From Bradysia coprophila (lineage: Eukaryota > Arthropoda > Insecta > Diptera > Sciaridae): DNA of 64,000 nt. The translations under genes were made by a program, and so were the position numbers. A model generated the notes under the pieces. That model saw nothing but the letters and a program-made list of their open reading frames with translations, was not told the DNA's origin and ran no database searches. Positions 1 to 10,518 of this stretch are shown piece by piece (the stretch's first letter is position 1; each line of letters begins with the position of its first letter). The DNA is taken from contig NW_023503608.1 in the NCBI RefSeq assembly GCF_014529535.1, positions 10,652,501-10,716,500 on the forward strand, in the 5' to 3' direction.

Positions 1-842
1 CATGGACATTTATCACATATTTTCACTTCTGCTGCCACACGAAACAATTTCCAGCCCCTTTTCGGCTAATTATCATAAAATTTACGTAAAAACCGAAATT
101 ATGAAAGTGTTTCGAAATTAAAGAACCAGGGACACTACACTACCACTTTTCGTTCTGCAATTTGTACCAAGTTTTTTTTTTGCGTAAAATATTGTCTGCG
201 ATAAAACATGAATTTTACATTAATTTTGTATTATGGGCTATCCGTTCAATCAAACACACCGAAGTACACGATTCCATTTCCCATATGAGTGTTAATAATT
301 CTAATTTTTTTTTTCTTGTTAGTTATGTATCCACATAGTCGCACGGAAAAGAAAAACGAAAATGGTTTTTATATTTTCCTTATTTTCCACTCTCCTATTA
401 TTATTTTCCTTCGTCGAACTGGCAAACCTCTCCAAAAACTTCTATCGTCCTTTTAGTATTTGTCCGAAAAATTATCCGAAAAAGAATTTAACTAAAACGA
501 AATAATTCACGTTTTTTCTCGGTTTTCAATGTTTTTTACTTAAAGTAATTGGAAACATTGAGATCACAACAATAAAAACAAGGTCTCTTCTACCATTCCA
601 CATAGCACACAATATTCCGCTTGCTGTGGAATTTTGCAAAAAACTACGACTACCACATAATCATTATCCAGTTAAACATAAAATTATTGGTGTTGCCCGT
701 TGTCTCTGATGGTTCGGTCGGATATTTTCAGCGGCATCTGTATGTATGACGATGAAATTTACAAATGTGTTTTTGAAAATACCGCCATCATGTTAAATCA
801 TTTTCAAAGAAGATTTTCACAGATGCAAAACATAAGCAATAG

Positions 843-1023
843 ACTGTTATGATCAGAGCGAGAGATCCGAAGACTAGTTAATTTAACTTGCCTTGGGGTA
901 CTTGTCAAAATATTGCTTTCTCTTTCAACGTGTTACGTTGAGAGCGAGAGGACCGAAGACCAGTTTATTATAAGTTGCCTTGGGGTACTTGTCAAAATAT
1001 TTCTATCTCTTTCATCATAACAC
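843..1023. repeat. Tandem duplication inside a possible small inverted-repeat element
   Basis: Two diverged copies of about 75 bp lie at 855-929 and 940-1013. Both contain TTGCCTTGGGGTACTTGTCA and both end in a TCTCTTTCA tract. The join between them is a short palindrome (CAACGTGTTACGTTG). The outer edges carry TGTTATGAT on the left and its complement ATCATAACA on the right, so the whole may be one non-autonomous element. No coding capacity is seen. Confidence 0.5.
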
Positions 1024-1165
1024 TCTTAAAAATAAGCTCATGGCATGACGTCATAGTGATGCTATATATTATATAATACTGAAGTTCTTAGCCCAAATCG
1101 AATGGGCCATTGTTCAGTTATCTTATGTCGAAACAGTAAAGGTAGACTACCTAGAGGAATTATCA

Positions 1166-1512
1166 AGGTTCTGAAAGAATATGTTAAGACACTTACGAAG
1201 GCGGGTGAAACCGAGTGGTGACTCACTTCTAGATTAAATGGATGAAATGGATTAAATTGTATTAAATGGATTTAATGGATTAAATGGAATAAAAATTGGA
1301 TTAAATGGATTAAATAGGAAAAAAGTTCATTTTACCAAATACTGTAAAAGTCTTAAAAATTGTTAATTTTGATCGAACCACGTACTACAACTCATACTAC
1401 AATGTTAAAAAGCGAAAAAATCCACTTTTTGGAGTTTTTGGTGTAAAGTGGATTAAATGTAAAGTTGAAATCGTCATAAAAAATTTTCCAAACCTAGTTG
1501 TCGCTAGGTTCA
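1166..1512. repeat. Dispersed repeat module with internal minisatellite
   Basis: The left part contains AAGGTTCTGAAAGAA followed by GTTAAGACACTT. The right part (1461-1500) contains AAGTTGAAATCGTCAT and TTTTCCAAACCTAGTTG. Both parts recur at 8699-8729 and, in the opposite orientation, at about 8774-8813. Between them lie imperfect units of GGATTAAAT (about 1228-1320). This is a degraded interspersed repeat, not a gene. Confidence 0.5.
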
Positions 1513-2348
1513 CACACACCGTCGAAACATGTGATAGTAGATTTGTGTACCTGTTTTGGACGATTGATTTTAGGCAAATTCGCGGATTGTAGGCCGAACG
1601 AAGTGAGGCTTACAAGCGAAAGTGTAAGTAAGTTTTCATGCAGAGTGCCGGAAACCCGAGAAAATTCGAAAAATTGCCCTCATTTTCGGCCCCGAAGCAT
1701 GAAAATAACTATTTCTCACTAAGACCCCAAGAGTTGAGTTTACACGCTCATTTCAATGAAGTAATGGCCTTTTTTCCGTGGGATCAGTGCGAGGGAGAGA
1801 AATATAGCAAATCCTTTGCTATCAAAATCTTCAAATTCATTGAAAATCGTCAAAAATTCTTTTAATTAGAAAATGCTTGAAAATAACAAAAGATAAAAGA
1901 AAACCCTCGGTGCAGTGAGTAAAATAAGTCATGTAGTTGTTTGGACATGTTAACTTCGACGAGTCTTCACCCTTAACAAAATTAAAGTGTCCATACAGGC
2001 ATACTCTATTTAATTTAATTTGTATTTATAAATCTACCGACTTTACATGACTGCTAACTAATATAATATAAGGTAGTACAATAAGACTGAGAGTAACTAA
2101 CTTTAACTCAAGAGTTCTAATATCTCTGTAAAATTAGACATTAAAATCTATATAAAGATGCGTTCAGTTGCCACAATTTTATAAGGAATACGGTCATAAT
2201 ATCCGACACACAGCATAAACCCTTTTTTTTAGTGTAAAAGCAATCCTCGATATGCGAACCTTAAGTATGGATACCAGGCACCAAAGTGAATAAATTCAAC
2301 TGATCAAACGATTGGAAGAAGTGATGATAATATTGGTTTGATAACGAC

Positions 2349-2354
2349 TTTATT
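2349..2354 (-). other. Poly(A) signal of the ARL6IP5-like gene
   Basis: AATAAA on the minus strand, about 140 nt downstream of the stop codon at 2496. It is the first canonical hexamer at a sensible distance and probably sets the 3' end of this short transcript. Confidence 0.5.
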
Positions 2355-2495
2355 TCAGCAGAATTAATTCAATTAGACAAAATAACAATAAATAGTTTTA
2401 GCACTTAATTTACAGACAAGGAAAACTGTGAAATTTCTAAATAAGTAATTAGTCACTGCTATTCGCACACATCCAGTCAAGCATCCAGTTGACAA

Positions 2496-3119
2496 TTAAT
2501 TGACACCCTCGATCGACCATTCCGATTGGGTCAGCTGAAATTTGCTGAATAAAAAATCCATTGGCGTACTTTTCACACCAACCAGTTGCGATAAATTTGC
2601 CATTTTATTTTTAATGTTTCTCAATCGAAGCGAAGCATGAACGAAGCTCAATGCAATCGGTAAAAGTAGCATAAGCAAGACATAGGTGACGGCAGAAAAT
2701 GCTACCAAGCCAACGAAGCAAGCAACAACTACGCCACACATTAAGCCAAACTTTTTATCATTTTCCTGTCGATTTGGCAAATTCGGCGTGTACTGATAAA
2801 GGATATATATCAATGCTCCGAGCACAACAAGTCCGAGTATGGTCTTTTGTGGATGGATAAAGATGAACAATGCATAAACCAGTGCCGTCAATACGAAGTA
2901 ATTGGTTTGGTAATATAAGAAATTTTGAACCACACGATTGTTCCAGCGCTCTAAGTTCGTATAATCTGGAACTGTGACAATTTCAGAATTACAATGTCGT
3001 CGATCTTTGCACAGTTTTTGTCGTTCAATTCAATGCTCACCCTTAAATCGAGCTGACGATGTAAGAAAATCGTCAATTGGCCGAAAAGGTGCCCATTTCA
3101 CTTCATTTAAGAACGACAT
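2496..3119 (-). CDS. PRA1 family protein, ARL6IP5/JWA (PRAF3) type
   Basis: Two exons: 3119-3041 and 2971-2496. The intron of 69 nt (3040-2972) has GTGAGC at its donor and CAG at its acceptor, and the join gives 184 aa, close to the 188 aa of human ARL6IP5. The N-terminal cytoplasmic part has the family's proline/tryptophan region ending in LERWNNRVVQNFLYYQTNYF. Hydrophobic hairpins follow at about residues 48-86 and 103-142, then the conserved FVHASLRLRNIKNK stretch. The family consists of ER/Golgi membrane proteins that bind prenylated small GTPases and affect transport; the ARL6IP5 branch also modulates glutamate transporter trafficking in mammals. The start is fixed by the exon encoding MSFLNEVKWAPFRPIDDF, typical of the family N terminus. 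It lies head to head with a second PRA1 gene. Family assignment is secure; function in this insect is inferred. Confidence 0.9.
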
Positions 3120-4454
3120 AATTTTGCCTACGTATGATTTCTGCACGTTTCCTTCGCGAAAAGACTTTTATTTGTATAATTTATTTATACTCTCAATTCC
3201 GTAGTTCGATGCAAACTCTTTTGTTTTGGTGATGAATCAATATGACATATCCCAAATGACACATCTCTAATGTCAACAAAAGATTACACAAAATTCTACC
3301 GTTCCGAAGGTTAGCACAGTGTTGGTAGTTGTGGGTTTCATTTGTTCTCGGGGACCATATTGAATTTCAAAAGAACTGTTTCCTTTTTTTGTTTAACTTT
3401 GAATCACTTAGTCTTAGATATCAAATCTTGTACTTCAATAACTTTACTGTGCATACGTTTCACCAAATGAGAGAACACTAGCCTGAGCTCATAATTTATT
3501 TTGTCGATAACAGCCGCTTCTAAAAAGTTAGGAGAAAATTTTCCAGATCCACTACCTGCCCTATGCAAAAGTTGATCTTTAAACAGCAGTTTGCCTCCTG
3601 CGAAAATGATCCATTCCCTCATGTAAATAATCACTTTTGCAGCATCTAAGATAACCTATCATTGTTTTGCAAGGGGAGAAAATAGGAAATTGCAACTAAA
3701 GTTTGCTCGAGTTGGAATTTCCTATTTCTCCCCGAAGTGAACACTTAATTTTTCAATAATGCAAGGCCTGTCTAACAGTTTTTATCTACGAAACCAACAC
3801 ATCAATTTGTTTCGCCCATAGAGTTACACTCGATGGCATGCTGGCGCTGTCATTTTTAAACATGGCTGGGTGCCCATGTAATTTTTGGAAGCCAATTAGC
3901 ATCAGCGCCACCTTGTCACCTCTCGAGTATTACTCTATGGTTTCGCCATTTTTTCAAACCAAAACTAAGTGTGGAGAAACAAGAGTTAAGAAAATAAAAA
4001 TGTACATGGCTTGCAAGTGGTAAATCGTTCTTTTTATGAACTTTCTCGGGATAAACTCGGGATAAAAGTTGAAAAGTTTCGTATTCGTGTGTAAATTGAC
4101 CTCGGCTACCGACTTGGATTAACAAGGTTTAAAAGGAAAATAATGTTCTTCACGCCTCACGCATGAAAAAATGTAAAACTTTCCAAAGTACGCAAAAATT
4201 CATTCAAAACCTTCCAAAACCTGCAGCTAATTAGTTCAACGTCGTGCGAGCATTTCATTTGATAGGTTGCTTTTGGGTTTTTGTCGATTCAACATTACAC
4301 ACAGCTGATTACAAAAAGAGAAAATTGTACCAGATGAGAACAAATGTCATTCATAACAAACATACATCCAACACGTATGAAAATATGATGAAACAAAAGT
4401 TAGTTTTAGTATAAATAAATTATTAGAAACGAAACATATCTCCGAAGCATTGAA
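3120..4454. promoter_or_regulatory. Shared intergenic region between two divergent PRA1 genes
   Basis: About 1.3 kb separates the two start codons and must hold both promoters if the transcripts start nearby. I see no clear TATA box. It contains a hairpin (3673-3691 against 3716-3733, GGGGAGAAAATAGGAAATT and its near complement) and a 123-bp MITE at 3817-3939. Open frames here are short and do not resemble known proteins. Confidence 0.5.
3809..3947. mobile_element. hAT-like MITE with 8-bp target duplication
   Basis: The element body is 3817-3939 (123 bp). It begins CATAGAGTTACACTCGA and ends with the imperfect complement of that sequence (reading CATAGAGTAATACTCGA from the other side); GGCGCTG is shared further in. 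It is flanked by a perfect 8-bp direct repeat, GTTTCGCC, at 3809-3816 and 3940-3947. Eight-bp duplications are the hallmark of hAT-superfamily insertion. No transposase is encoded, so it is non-autonomous. Confidence 0.7.
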
Positions 4455-6954
4455 ATGGACGTGAAAATTGATTTGAACAAATTAGAGGGTGAAATGGACA
4501 CCAAAGAGCCAACTATTCCAACGAACAAACGAATCGACTTTTCTTCGTAAGCAAAGATTTTCTTTTCCAATTTTGTTTTGTTTATAAAAATTTTCACTCC
4601 GCCCACTCAACTCTTTGCTTCTTTTCCAGCCTCACAAACTTATCACAAATTCCTATACCGAAATTGGGTGAATCATTGCGTCAAATTCGACAGAACATTC
4701 GTCCATGGTCTGACTTCATTCAGATACAGAATTTTAAGACCGTGGCCAATGTGCAAAGACTCTCCAACAGAGTGCTAAGAAATTTAGCACATTTCCAGAG
4801 TAATTATCTGATAATATGCGTCGTGCTGTTGATGTATTGCTTGTGAGTCATTGTAGTCATTTCGATAAAATATTAATTAGTCTCACTATCACTAATTGCT
4901 ATTTTAGATTGACATCGCCTCTGATATTGATAGTTTTATTGGGTAGTATGTATGGTTGTTACAAGATAAAGCAAGCCGCAACTCCGATTACCGTGTTCAA
5001 AAAGCAGTTGAATACGAACCAACAGTGCCTTGTCGTGAATATAGCTACGGCACCAATTTTATATTTGGTTGGTGCGGGAGCGGTAATGTTTTGGGTTATG
5101 GGTAAGTATCACTAACATAGATCGAGTCAAGCTTACTTACTTAACAGCCAAACTAACTCAATAGTGTTTTGGATCACTCCACAAATCGTCATCACTCGGT
5201 TCAATCCATTCTAGAACTCATGAGGCTCATAAGTTTTCTTTCACGCCAACTATTTGGGGGTTTTCCCCTCGCTCTGTTGTTATAGGAGCGTTTCTCCAAA
5301 GCTTTCTTTGGTACTCTTCATCCATGTGAGCAACATGTCCTGACTATCGTAGCTCTGGTTCTTATCCTCCATCGTCCTACATGGTTTAGTCCACAAATGG
5401 ATCTTAATACCGTACGCTTGAAGCATGTATGTCCTGTTTTTGCGAGGGGTGGCAAAATGGTGGCAAATCAATTTCTAATTCCTTTCAATTCCGTTTAATT
5501 ACCTCAATTACCGGACCAACTCGTCTAATTGCCGGATTCGCTCTATTTCCTTTCAATTCCTTTCAATTCCGTTCAATTCCATTCAATTCCCTTTCAATTC
5601 CCTTTCGATACCCTTTCAATTTCTAAAGGTACTTCCTGTCAATTCCTTTTAATTGCTCTTAATTCCTTTTATTTCTTTAATCGATCCTCCGCGCAAAAGT
5701 CCATCGACTTTATACACAAAACGTTCCTCCGCACAAAAGTCCATGCTTCATACGCAAAAAAAAAACAATTCGCTCCTCCGCGCAAAAGTCCATCGACTTT
5801 ATACACAAAACGTTCCTCCGCACAAAAGTCCATGCTTCAAGCTTCATACATACAAAAAAGTAACATTCTCCGCACAAAAGTCCATGGAGGAACGTTTTGT
5901 GTATAAAGTCGATGGACTTTTGTGCGGAGGAGCGAATTGTTTTTTTTTTGCGTATGAAGCATGGACTTTTGCGCGGAGGATACAATTGTGTGTGAGAAAA
6001 GTCTATATAAGCCGGTTGCAATATGAAAATGAAACATACTTTTGACAGTTTCGAAAATTTCGTCATGAAAAATAGGACCAAAACACGTTTTCAATGTCTC
6101 GTTTGTTTTGAGCATTAGGCTTTTGAAAAGTTGATGGAATAGATGATATTGTCGGTGATGCATTTTTTTGTGAATTTGGTTTGAAACTGGAGCATTTCGC
6201 ATCGGCAACGCCCCAGCCTAACATTCCCCCGACGAATATTCACTTGTTTGTTGCGGATCAAATTCTTCCGTATCTGACTCACAAGAATCCTCTGAAGAAG
6301 AATCCTTCAGTGTGCATATTTTGAACATAAAAGAACGTTGGACCTGTTCTAAAATGGAACTGATCAACACTGTACACTGTTATTTATTGTGCGGGGGCTT
6401 TCAAAATTAAAACAAAAAGGAAATAATGTGGTTTTGCATTCGCTGGTCCTTCTTTCCGATAATCACACTTATCAGCATTTACTCTCATTTACTTTCAATT
6501 CCACATATTTCCAGTCAATTCCTATCAATTCCGATCAATTCCTGCCAATTCAGATCAATTCCGGTCAGTTCCATCAATTCCAATTATTTACCGGATACTC
6601 CGGCAATTCCTTTGAGGGTGTGTAGTCAATTTCCCGAGTCGGTTACCCCTCGTGTTTTTGCATGTCTTGCAGGCATGTGTAGCGATGGGTTGGGATAAGG
6701 GTTCAATAGAAATGTGGATTCGTGTTTGTACTTAACATCGTGCTCCTCAGTGAGTAGTCTGTTCTCTTGGCTAGGTCTAATCTTGAGCTTAAGTATAAAG
6801 CTAAGGCTGACGGGCTGCGAAAAACGATAACTATTTTACTCTAAATTATTTTTCAGGTGCGTCTGCATTCGTAGTACTGCTGCATGCTGCCCTTTATAAT
6901 ATTGATGCTCTGGTCACAGAAGAAACCGAAGGATTCTTAGCGGAAACAGTTTGA
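4455..6954 (+). CDS. PRA1 family protein, RABAC1/Yip3 (prenylated Rab acceptor 1) type
   Basis: Four exons: 4455-4546, 4630-4842, 4908-5101 and 6857-6954, all with GT-AG junctions and matching phases, giving 168 aa. The core begins LRQNIR-like (LRQIRQNIRPWSDFIQ) and continues with VQRLSNRVLRNLAHFQSNYL, the signature of the PRA1 domain. Two hydrophobic hairpins follow (about 84-110 and 119-147), then a short acidic C-terminal tail ending ETEGFLAETV. Members sit in Golgi/ER membranes, bind prenylated Rab GTPases and counter GDI. The length is close to the 185 aa of mammalian RABAC1. The third intron (1.76 kb) is packed with repeats, while the first two are 65-83 nt. It diverges from an ARL6IP5-type paralogue to its left. 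Assignment is confident from the motif order. Confidence 0.9.
5478..5672 (+). repeat. CAATTCC minisatellite, left block
   Basis: Imperfect units of 7-10 nt built on TTTCAATTCC run through this stretch of intron 3 of the RABAC1-like gene. A related block lies at 6487-6605. The two blocks flank the foldback palindrome at 5725-5980. Confidence 0.7.
5686..5980. repeat. Foldback palindrome with nested direct repeats
   Basis: Two 95-nt arms, 5725-5819 and 5886-5980, are inverted copies that differ at about two positions, separated by 66 nt. Each arm is made of two related subunits that start CCTCCGCRCAAAAGTCCAT. One continues into CGACTTTATACACAAAACG and the other into GCTTCATACGC plus an A-tract. 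A further left subunit starts at 5686. RNA or single-stranded DNA from this region could form a very stable hairpin. No reading frame of a known protein is present. Confidence 0.85.
5990..6328 (-). pseudogene. Possible eroded transposase fragment
   Basis: Reading the minus strand from 6328, an ATG opens an acidic stretch (KDSSSEDSCESDTEEFDP) that stops at about 6226. A further open stretch in the vicinity contains LFKSLML and FGPIFHDEIFETVKSM. An acidic N terminus followed by an FxDEI-like helix is reminiscent of piggyBac-type transposases, but the similarity is weak and the frame is broken. It could equally be chance. Confidence 0.2.
6487..6605 (+). repeat. CAATTCC minisatellite, right block
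   Basis: Units such as TCAATTCC and CAATTCCGAT repeat imperfectly here. It is the same type as the block at 5478-5672 and lies in the same intron. Confidence 0.65.
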
Positions 6955-8527
6955 GTCAAACTACTGAGCCCGTCTTGAATCTTATCAATTAATTCGAAAA
7001 TGAAATTGATCGAAAACTATGCTGTCAGCGCAAAATTAAAAGAATATTTTTCTATATTTGGAACTGGAGCGTTCCGAAACTGTTATATCTTACAAAATAA
7101 AATATTTTTGAAGTACCGAAGACAATCTTTTAAAAATGACGATTACATTCCATATTATTGACGCTTCGTTCCGAAATATCCTCGATTGACTGTGGAAGAG
7201 ACCAATAGAGCCAAATATTTGGTTGTTTTAGCAATACATTTTGCCATGGTTCTGAAAGAACAGGTGAAGGTTCGGAAAAAAGGCATCAAATTTGTTAAAC
7301 GCACTCATTATGCACTTTGCCAACTTAAAGATTTTTTTGTAAGGTGAGATCTTTCAGAACCTTGAGATCTTTATAGAGAAATTTTGATGTCATTATTTGT
7401 ATGAATCGCATGATTGTATAAAAAAGAATTATTTTTTTGTCAAGTTGACATTTCACATAATCTGTAAATTACAGATAAGACTATAATGAGTGTTAAACAA
7501 AAATTGCCAAAATTTGTGTACCACTTCGTAATTATTGTACATGCCAGGTATGGCCGATTCTTCAAAATCGGTCGATTTACGTTAAACGTATTCATTATTA
7601 TTCATGTCGAAATAATATGAAAATGAGCGCGTTTGAAGCCGGTTTTGAAATTGTTATGTCCTCCGCGGTGACAGTAGTCTGGGTAGTTTATATTTATTGC
7701 CACTTTCATCGTGATTAAACCGAAGTGTCCTAACCCAAGTTACATCCGTATTTTAAAAAAGGCTATGACTTAAGTGTCCATTCCACTCAACAAAAATACT
7801 TCGTGAGAGAGCCGTGAGAGAGCAAACTGTCAAATAAACAAAGAAATAAATTGAAAAAATTCAATTTTGTCTCTCACACGCACTTTTTTGGTAAGAGGAA
7901 ACTAATCATTAGACTACGACTTAGACTCCGACTACACTTTCAACAATTGCGAAATTCGGGATGAACATGCAATGACAGCATCTGTTGCCAACGATCGAAA
8001 ATAGTGTCGTAGAAAAAAATATTTTTGAATTCAAATTGAATTAATTAATTTGAATTAATTAGTAATTCGTATCGTATGTCTTTTTTCCGCACAAATGTCA
8101 AATTTAAAAATTAAACCAACAATGTGTATGGCTTACACCATTATTGCGAAAGTCCATTTCGAATCAAACCATGAAAGAAGAAAGTACAAGATTCAATGAT
8201 AACATCCAAAAATTTGGATTTATGTAACTACGTTGGGATGATGGTTCATCACTAGACCACGAAACACTGATCTGGTGCTCATTTGTTCTTTACCCAATTC
8301 ATCACGACATAGTAGACACAGGCAGGAGTGGTAGCTCTGAAGGCCTTTAATTCATAAGTATGTAGTAGAATGTGCGACCTTCAAACTAAATTGAAGTTAG
8401 GTATTCCTGACGGATGTATTTAGTCCCACGCGATTGAGTCTATTTAAACCCATTTAGTCCAAGAAATGCGACATCTCTCTCCTAACACACCATTTTCAGT
8501 CTAATATATTGTGACATACTCCATCTA

Positions 8528-8969
8528 GCCCTTGACCAGGCTGTATACTTTGGGGAGGTCACGCAGATGCAGATACGCGGGTTACACACCTCGTTTCATA
8601 CAAAAAATTCACCACGAAATACAAATTCAATTTTGGTGAATTTCGTTGTATGGAAAAGGTGTGTTCTCGCATATCTAATAAAATGGCGATCTGCGTCAAG
8701 GTTCTGAAAGAACACGTTAAGACACTTTTGAGTTGATCACGAAGGCGGTGTGATCAAAATTTTCCTGTAGTGCCAACTAGGTTTGGAAAATTTTATATGA
8801 CGATTTCAACTTAACAAAAAAAAATTGTTTTCAAGTTGACTTTTCAAACAATATACGCGTCTGAATTGTCAAGATTTGTGTTTCACCCGCATTCATAAGT
8901 GTCTTAACCTGTTCTTTCAGAACCTTGATCTGCGTGACCTCCCCAAAGTATACAGCCTTGGCCCTTGAC
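8528..8969. mobile_element. TIR element with 9-bp target duplication (Mutator-like MITE)
   Basis: The element is 8537-8960 (424 bp). Its ends are inverted repeats of about 32 bp, with 28 bp identical (8541-8568 against 8928-8955; they include CTGTATACTTTGGGGAGG). A perfect 9-bp direct repeat, GCCCTTGAC, flanks it at 8528-8536 and 8961-8969. Nine-bp duplications are usual for Mutator-like transposons. Inside, a second inverted pair (8699-8729 against 8899-8926, containing GTTCTGAAAGAAC) makes it nested. It codes for no protein. Confidence 0.75.
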
Positions 8970-10206
8970 ATCAGTTGTTGTATAAAAAACAATAGCTATT
9001 CCTACTTACCAAAGTAATAAAAGCGCTAACCTTTGTCAGCGAGTTCTTGTTTTCCTACATGTAATTTCCTAAGAAAATCGAAATACTGTGACGTTAACTT
9101 AAATTACCGCCTTCAAAACTCTTTTACAGATTCTAAATCTTTCTCCGCAATGGTCAATACTGATTTGTACCAGATTTAGCACACACCCAAAAATATAGCA
9201 GCACTGAACGCCGTGAACGCCATTTTTACCTTTAGCACTTCTTTAGCAGCGACAGTTTTCATTCAGCTATCGTTGTGAACCATAGAGAGGACATTGAATT
9301 AGTCACAAAAAGAAGAAAATATCAAAAGGAATGGACTTTGGGTGTATTAAAGTTCCTCGGTTTCAATGTACTTAAGTGTACGGCTTGTTCCAGTGCCATT
9401 AAGGCTGACTGTTCAGTGAATGTGAAAAATAGGTAGGATGTTGTGAATGAAATTGAAAAGTTTTTTTTTGCCATCCATTGGTGTGAGATGTTCCACAAGT
9501 AAAAAGAAAAAAAAAGTTACCTTCATAGTGTTACACAAAAAAGTTGTGATTTTTCATTCAGTTTGCTTAAGATTTTGTGTTTACAAGTTACCAGAACTAT
9601 TCGGTTACAATATTGAAATTTATGTCTTGCAAGAAAAAGTTTAATTCAAAAAAAAAATTAAGAAAATTCCGATGAGAATTTCGAAACAAACCCAAATTAT
9701 TATTGTTTTTGTGCCTGCGAGTTTGAAGTTCCGATCATAGGCGTTTATCTTTGCTACAAATTTTCTTGTTTTGCCAGTATTGTGACTCATTGCACTGTTG
9801 ATTTTACATTGTCTTTAAATTATTTCCATTGCCTACATTCATTCGTCAATGATATTTCCATTATTGTGCAGTCGCGATTCCTAGAAAACGAAAATTTTTA
9901 AAAATGTGTTGTAGTTTTCCGACATTTCTATTTAGTTTGTAGTTTGGATATATTTTTTTTCTTCACCTCTCACCGTACACGGTGTTATCTCATTCTTTCG
10001 CACAACGTTCGCATACCGTACCAGTTTCTATACCCATACAGCAACTCTCTTCGCACACCCATAACAAAATTATGTTCATTTGGGACCGATCCGATTCGGG
10101 TACCCGTTTTTAATATTGACGGATATTCAGTGTAGTGGTATCAAAATGTCCGCGGCCATTTACACATAGAGTGACCGGTAAAGTGTTACATTTGGAATTT
10201 TTCAGG

Positions 10207-10518
10207 TTATTTGAATATTGAATGGGATGTTGGGCTGCATTTAGGATACGGTGTAAATACTTGGTGAATTTTTTTCCTACGTAATCGAAACGTTGCACCA
10301 TTTTGTTTGTGAAGAAATTCGATTGGAGCCGAGACGAAAGTCACAACATTTTCCAGATTTTTGTATGCAGTCGGGTCAAAATGGTTGAGATAATAATATT
10401 CTGTTTGTATCGCCAAATCGTGGGTTGAATTTCTCGTATCGAAGGAATCACAGTGCGGAAGCGATTTTTCTTTTCTTATTGTAATGTGTTCCATCTCACA
10501 TTCCGAAAACGTCTTCAT
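10207..10518 (-). CDS. Possible small ORF, unrecognised, 103 aa
   Basis: An ATG-started frame of 103 codons with a varied composition (includes HDLAIQTEYYYLNHFDPTAY) and no low-complexity bias. It is hydrophilic, with a basic patch RLRRKKIHQ near the C terminus. I do not recognise it. In DNA of this base composition a frame of this length can occur by chance, and there is no family or splice support. It is listed because it is the least random-looking frame in the 18-kb stretch. Confidence 0.2.
   Translation of the reverse strand: MKTFSECEMEHITIRKEKSLPHCDSFDTRNSTHDLAIQTEYYYLNHFDPTAYKNLENVVTFVSAPIEFLHKQNGATFRLRRKKIHQVFTPYPKCSPTSHSIFK

Larger units (their letters stand above)
1..2348. other. 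Intergenic DNA with short repeats, no gene seen
   Basis: No open frame here looks like a real exon. The sequence is AT-rich and holds three repeat patches. One is a duplicated unit of about 75 bp (855-929 and 940-1013). Another is a run of GGATTAAAT-type units (about 1228-1320). The third is a module (1166-1212 and 1461-1500) that recurs near 8.7 kb. The right end is the downstream flank of the minus-strand PRA1 gene. Confidence 0.6.
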
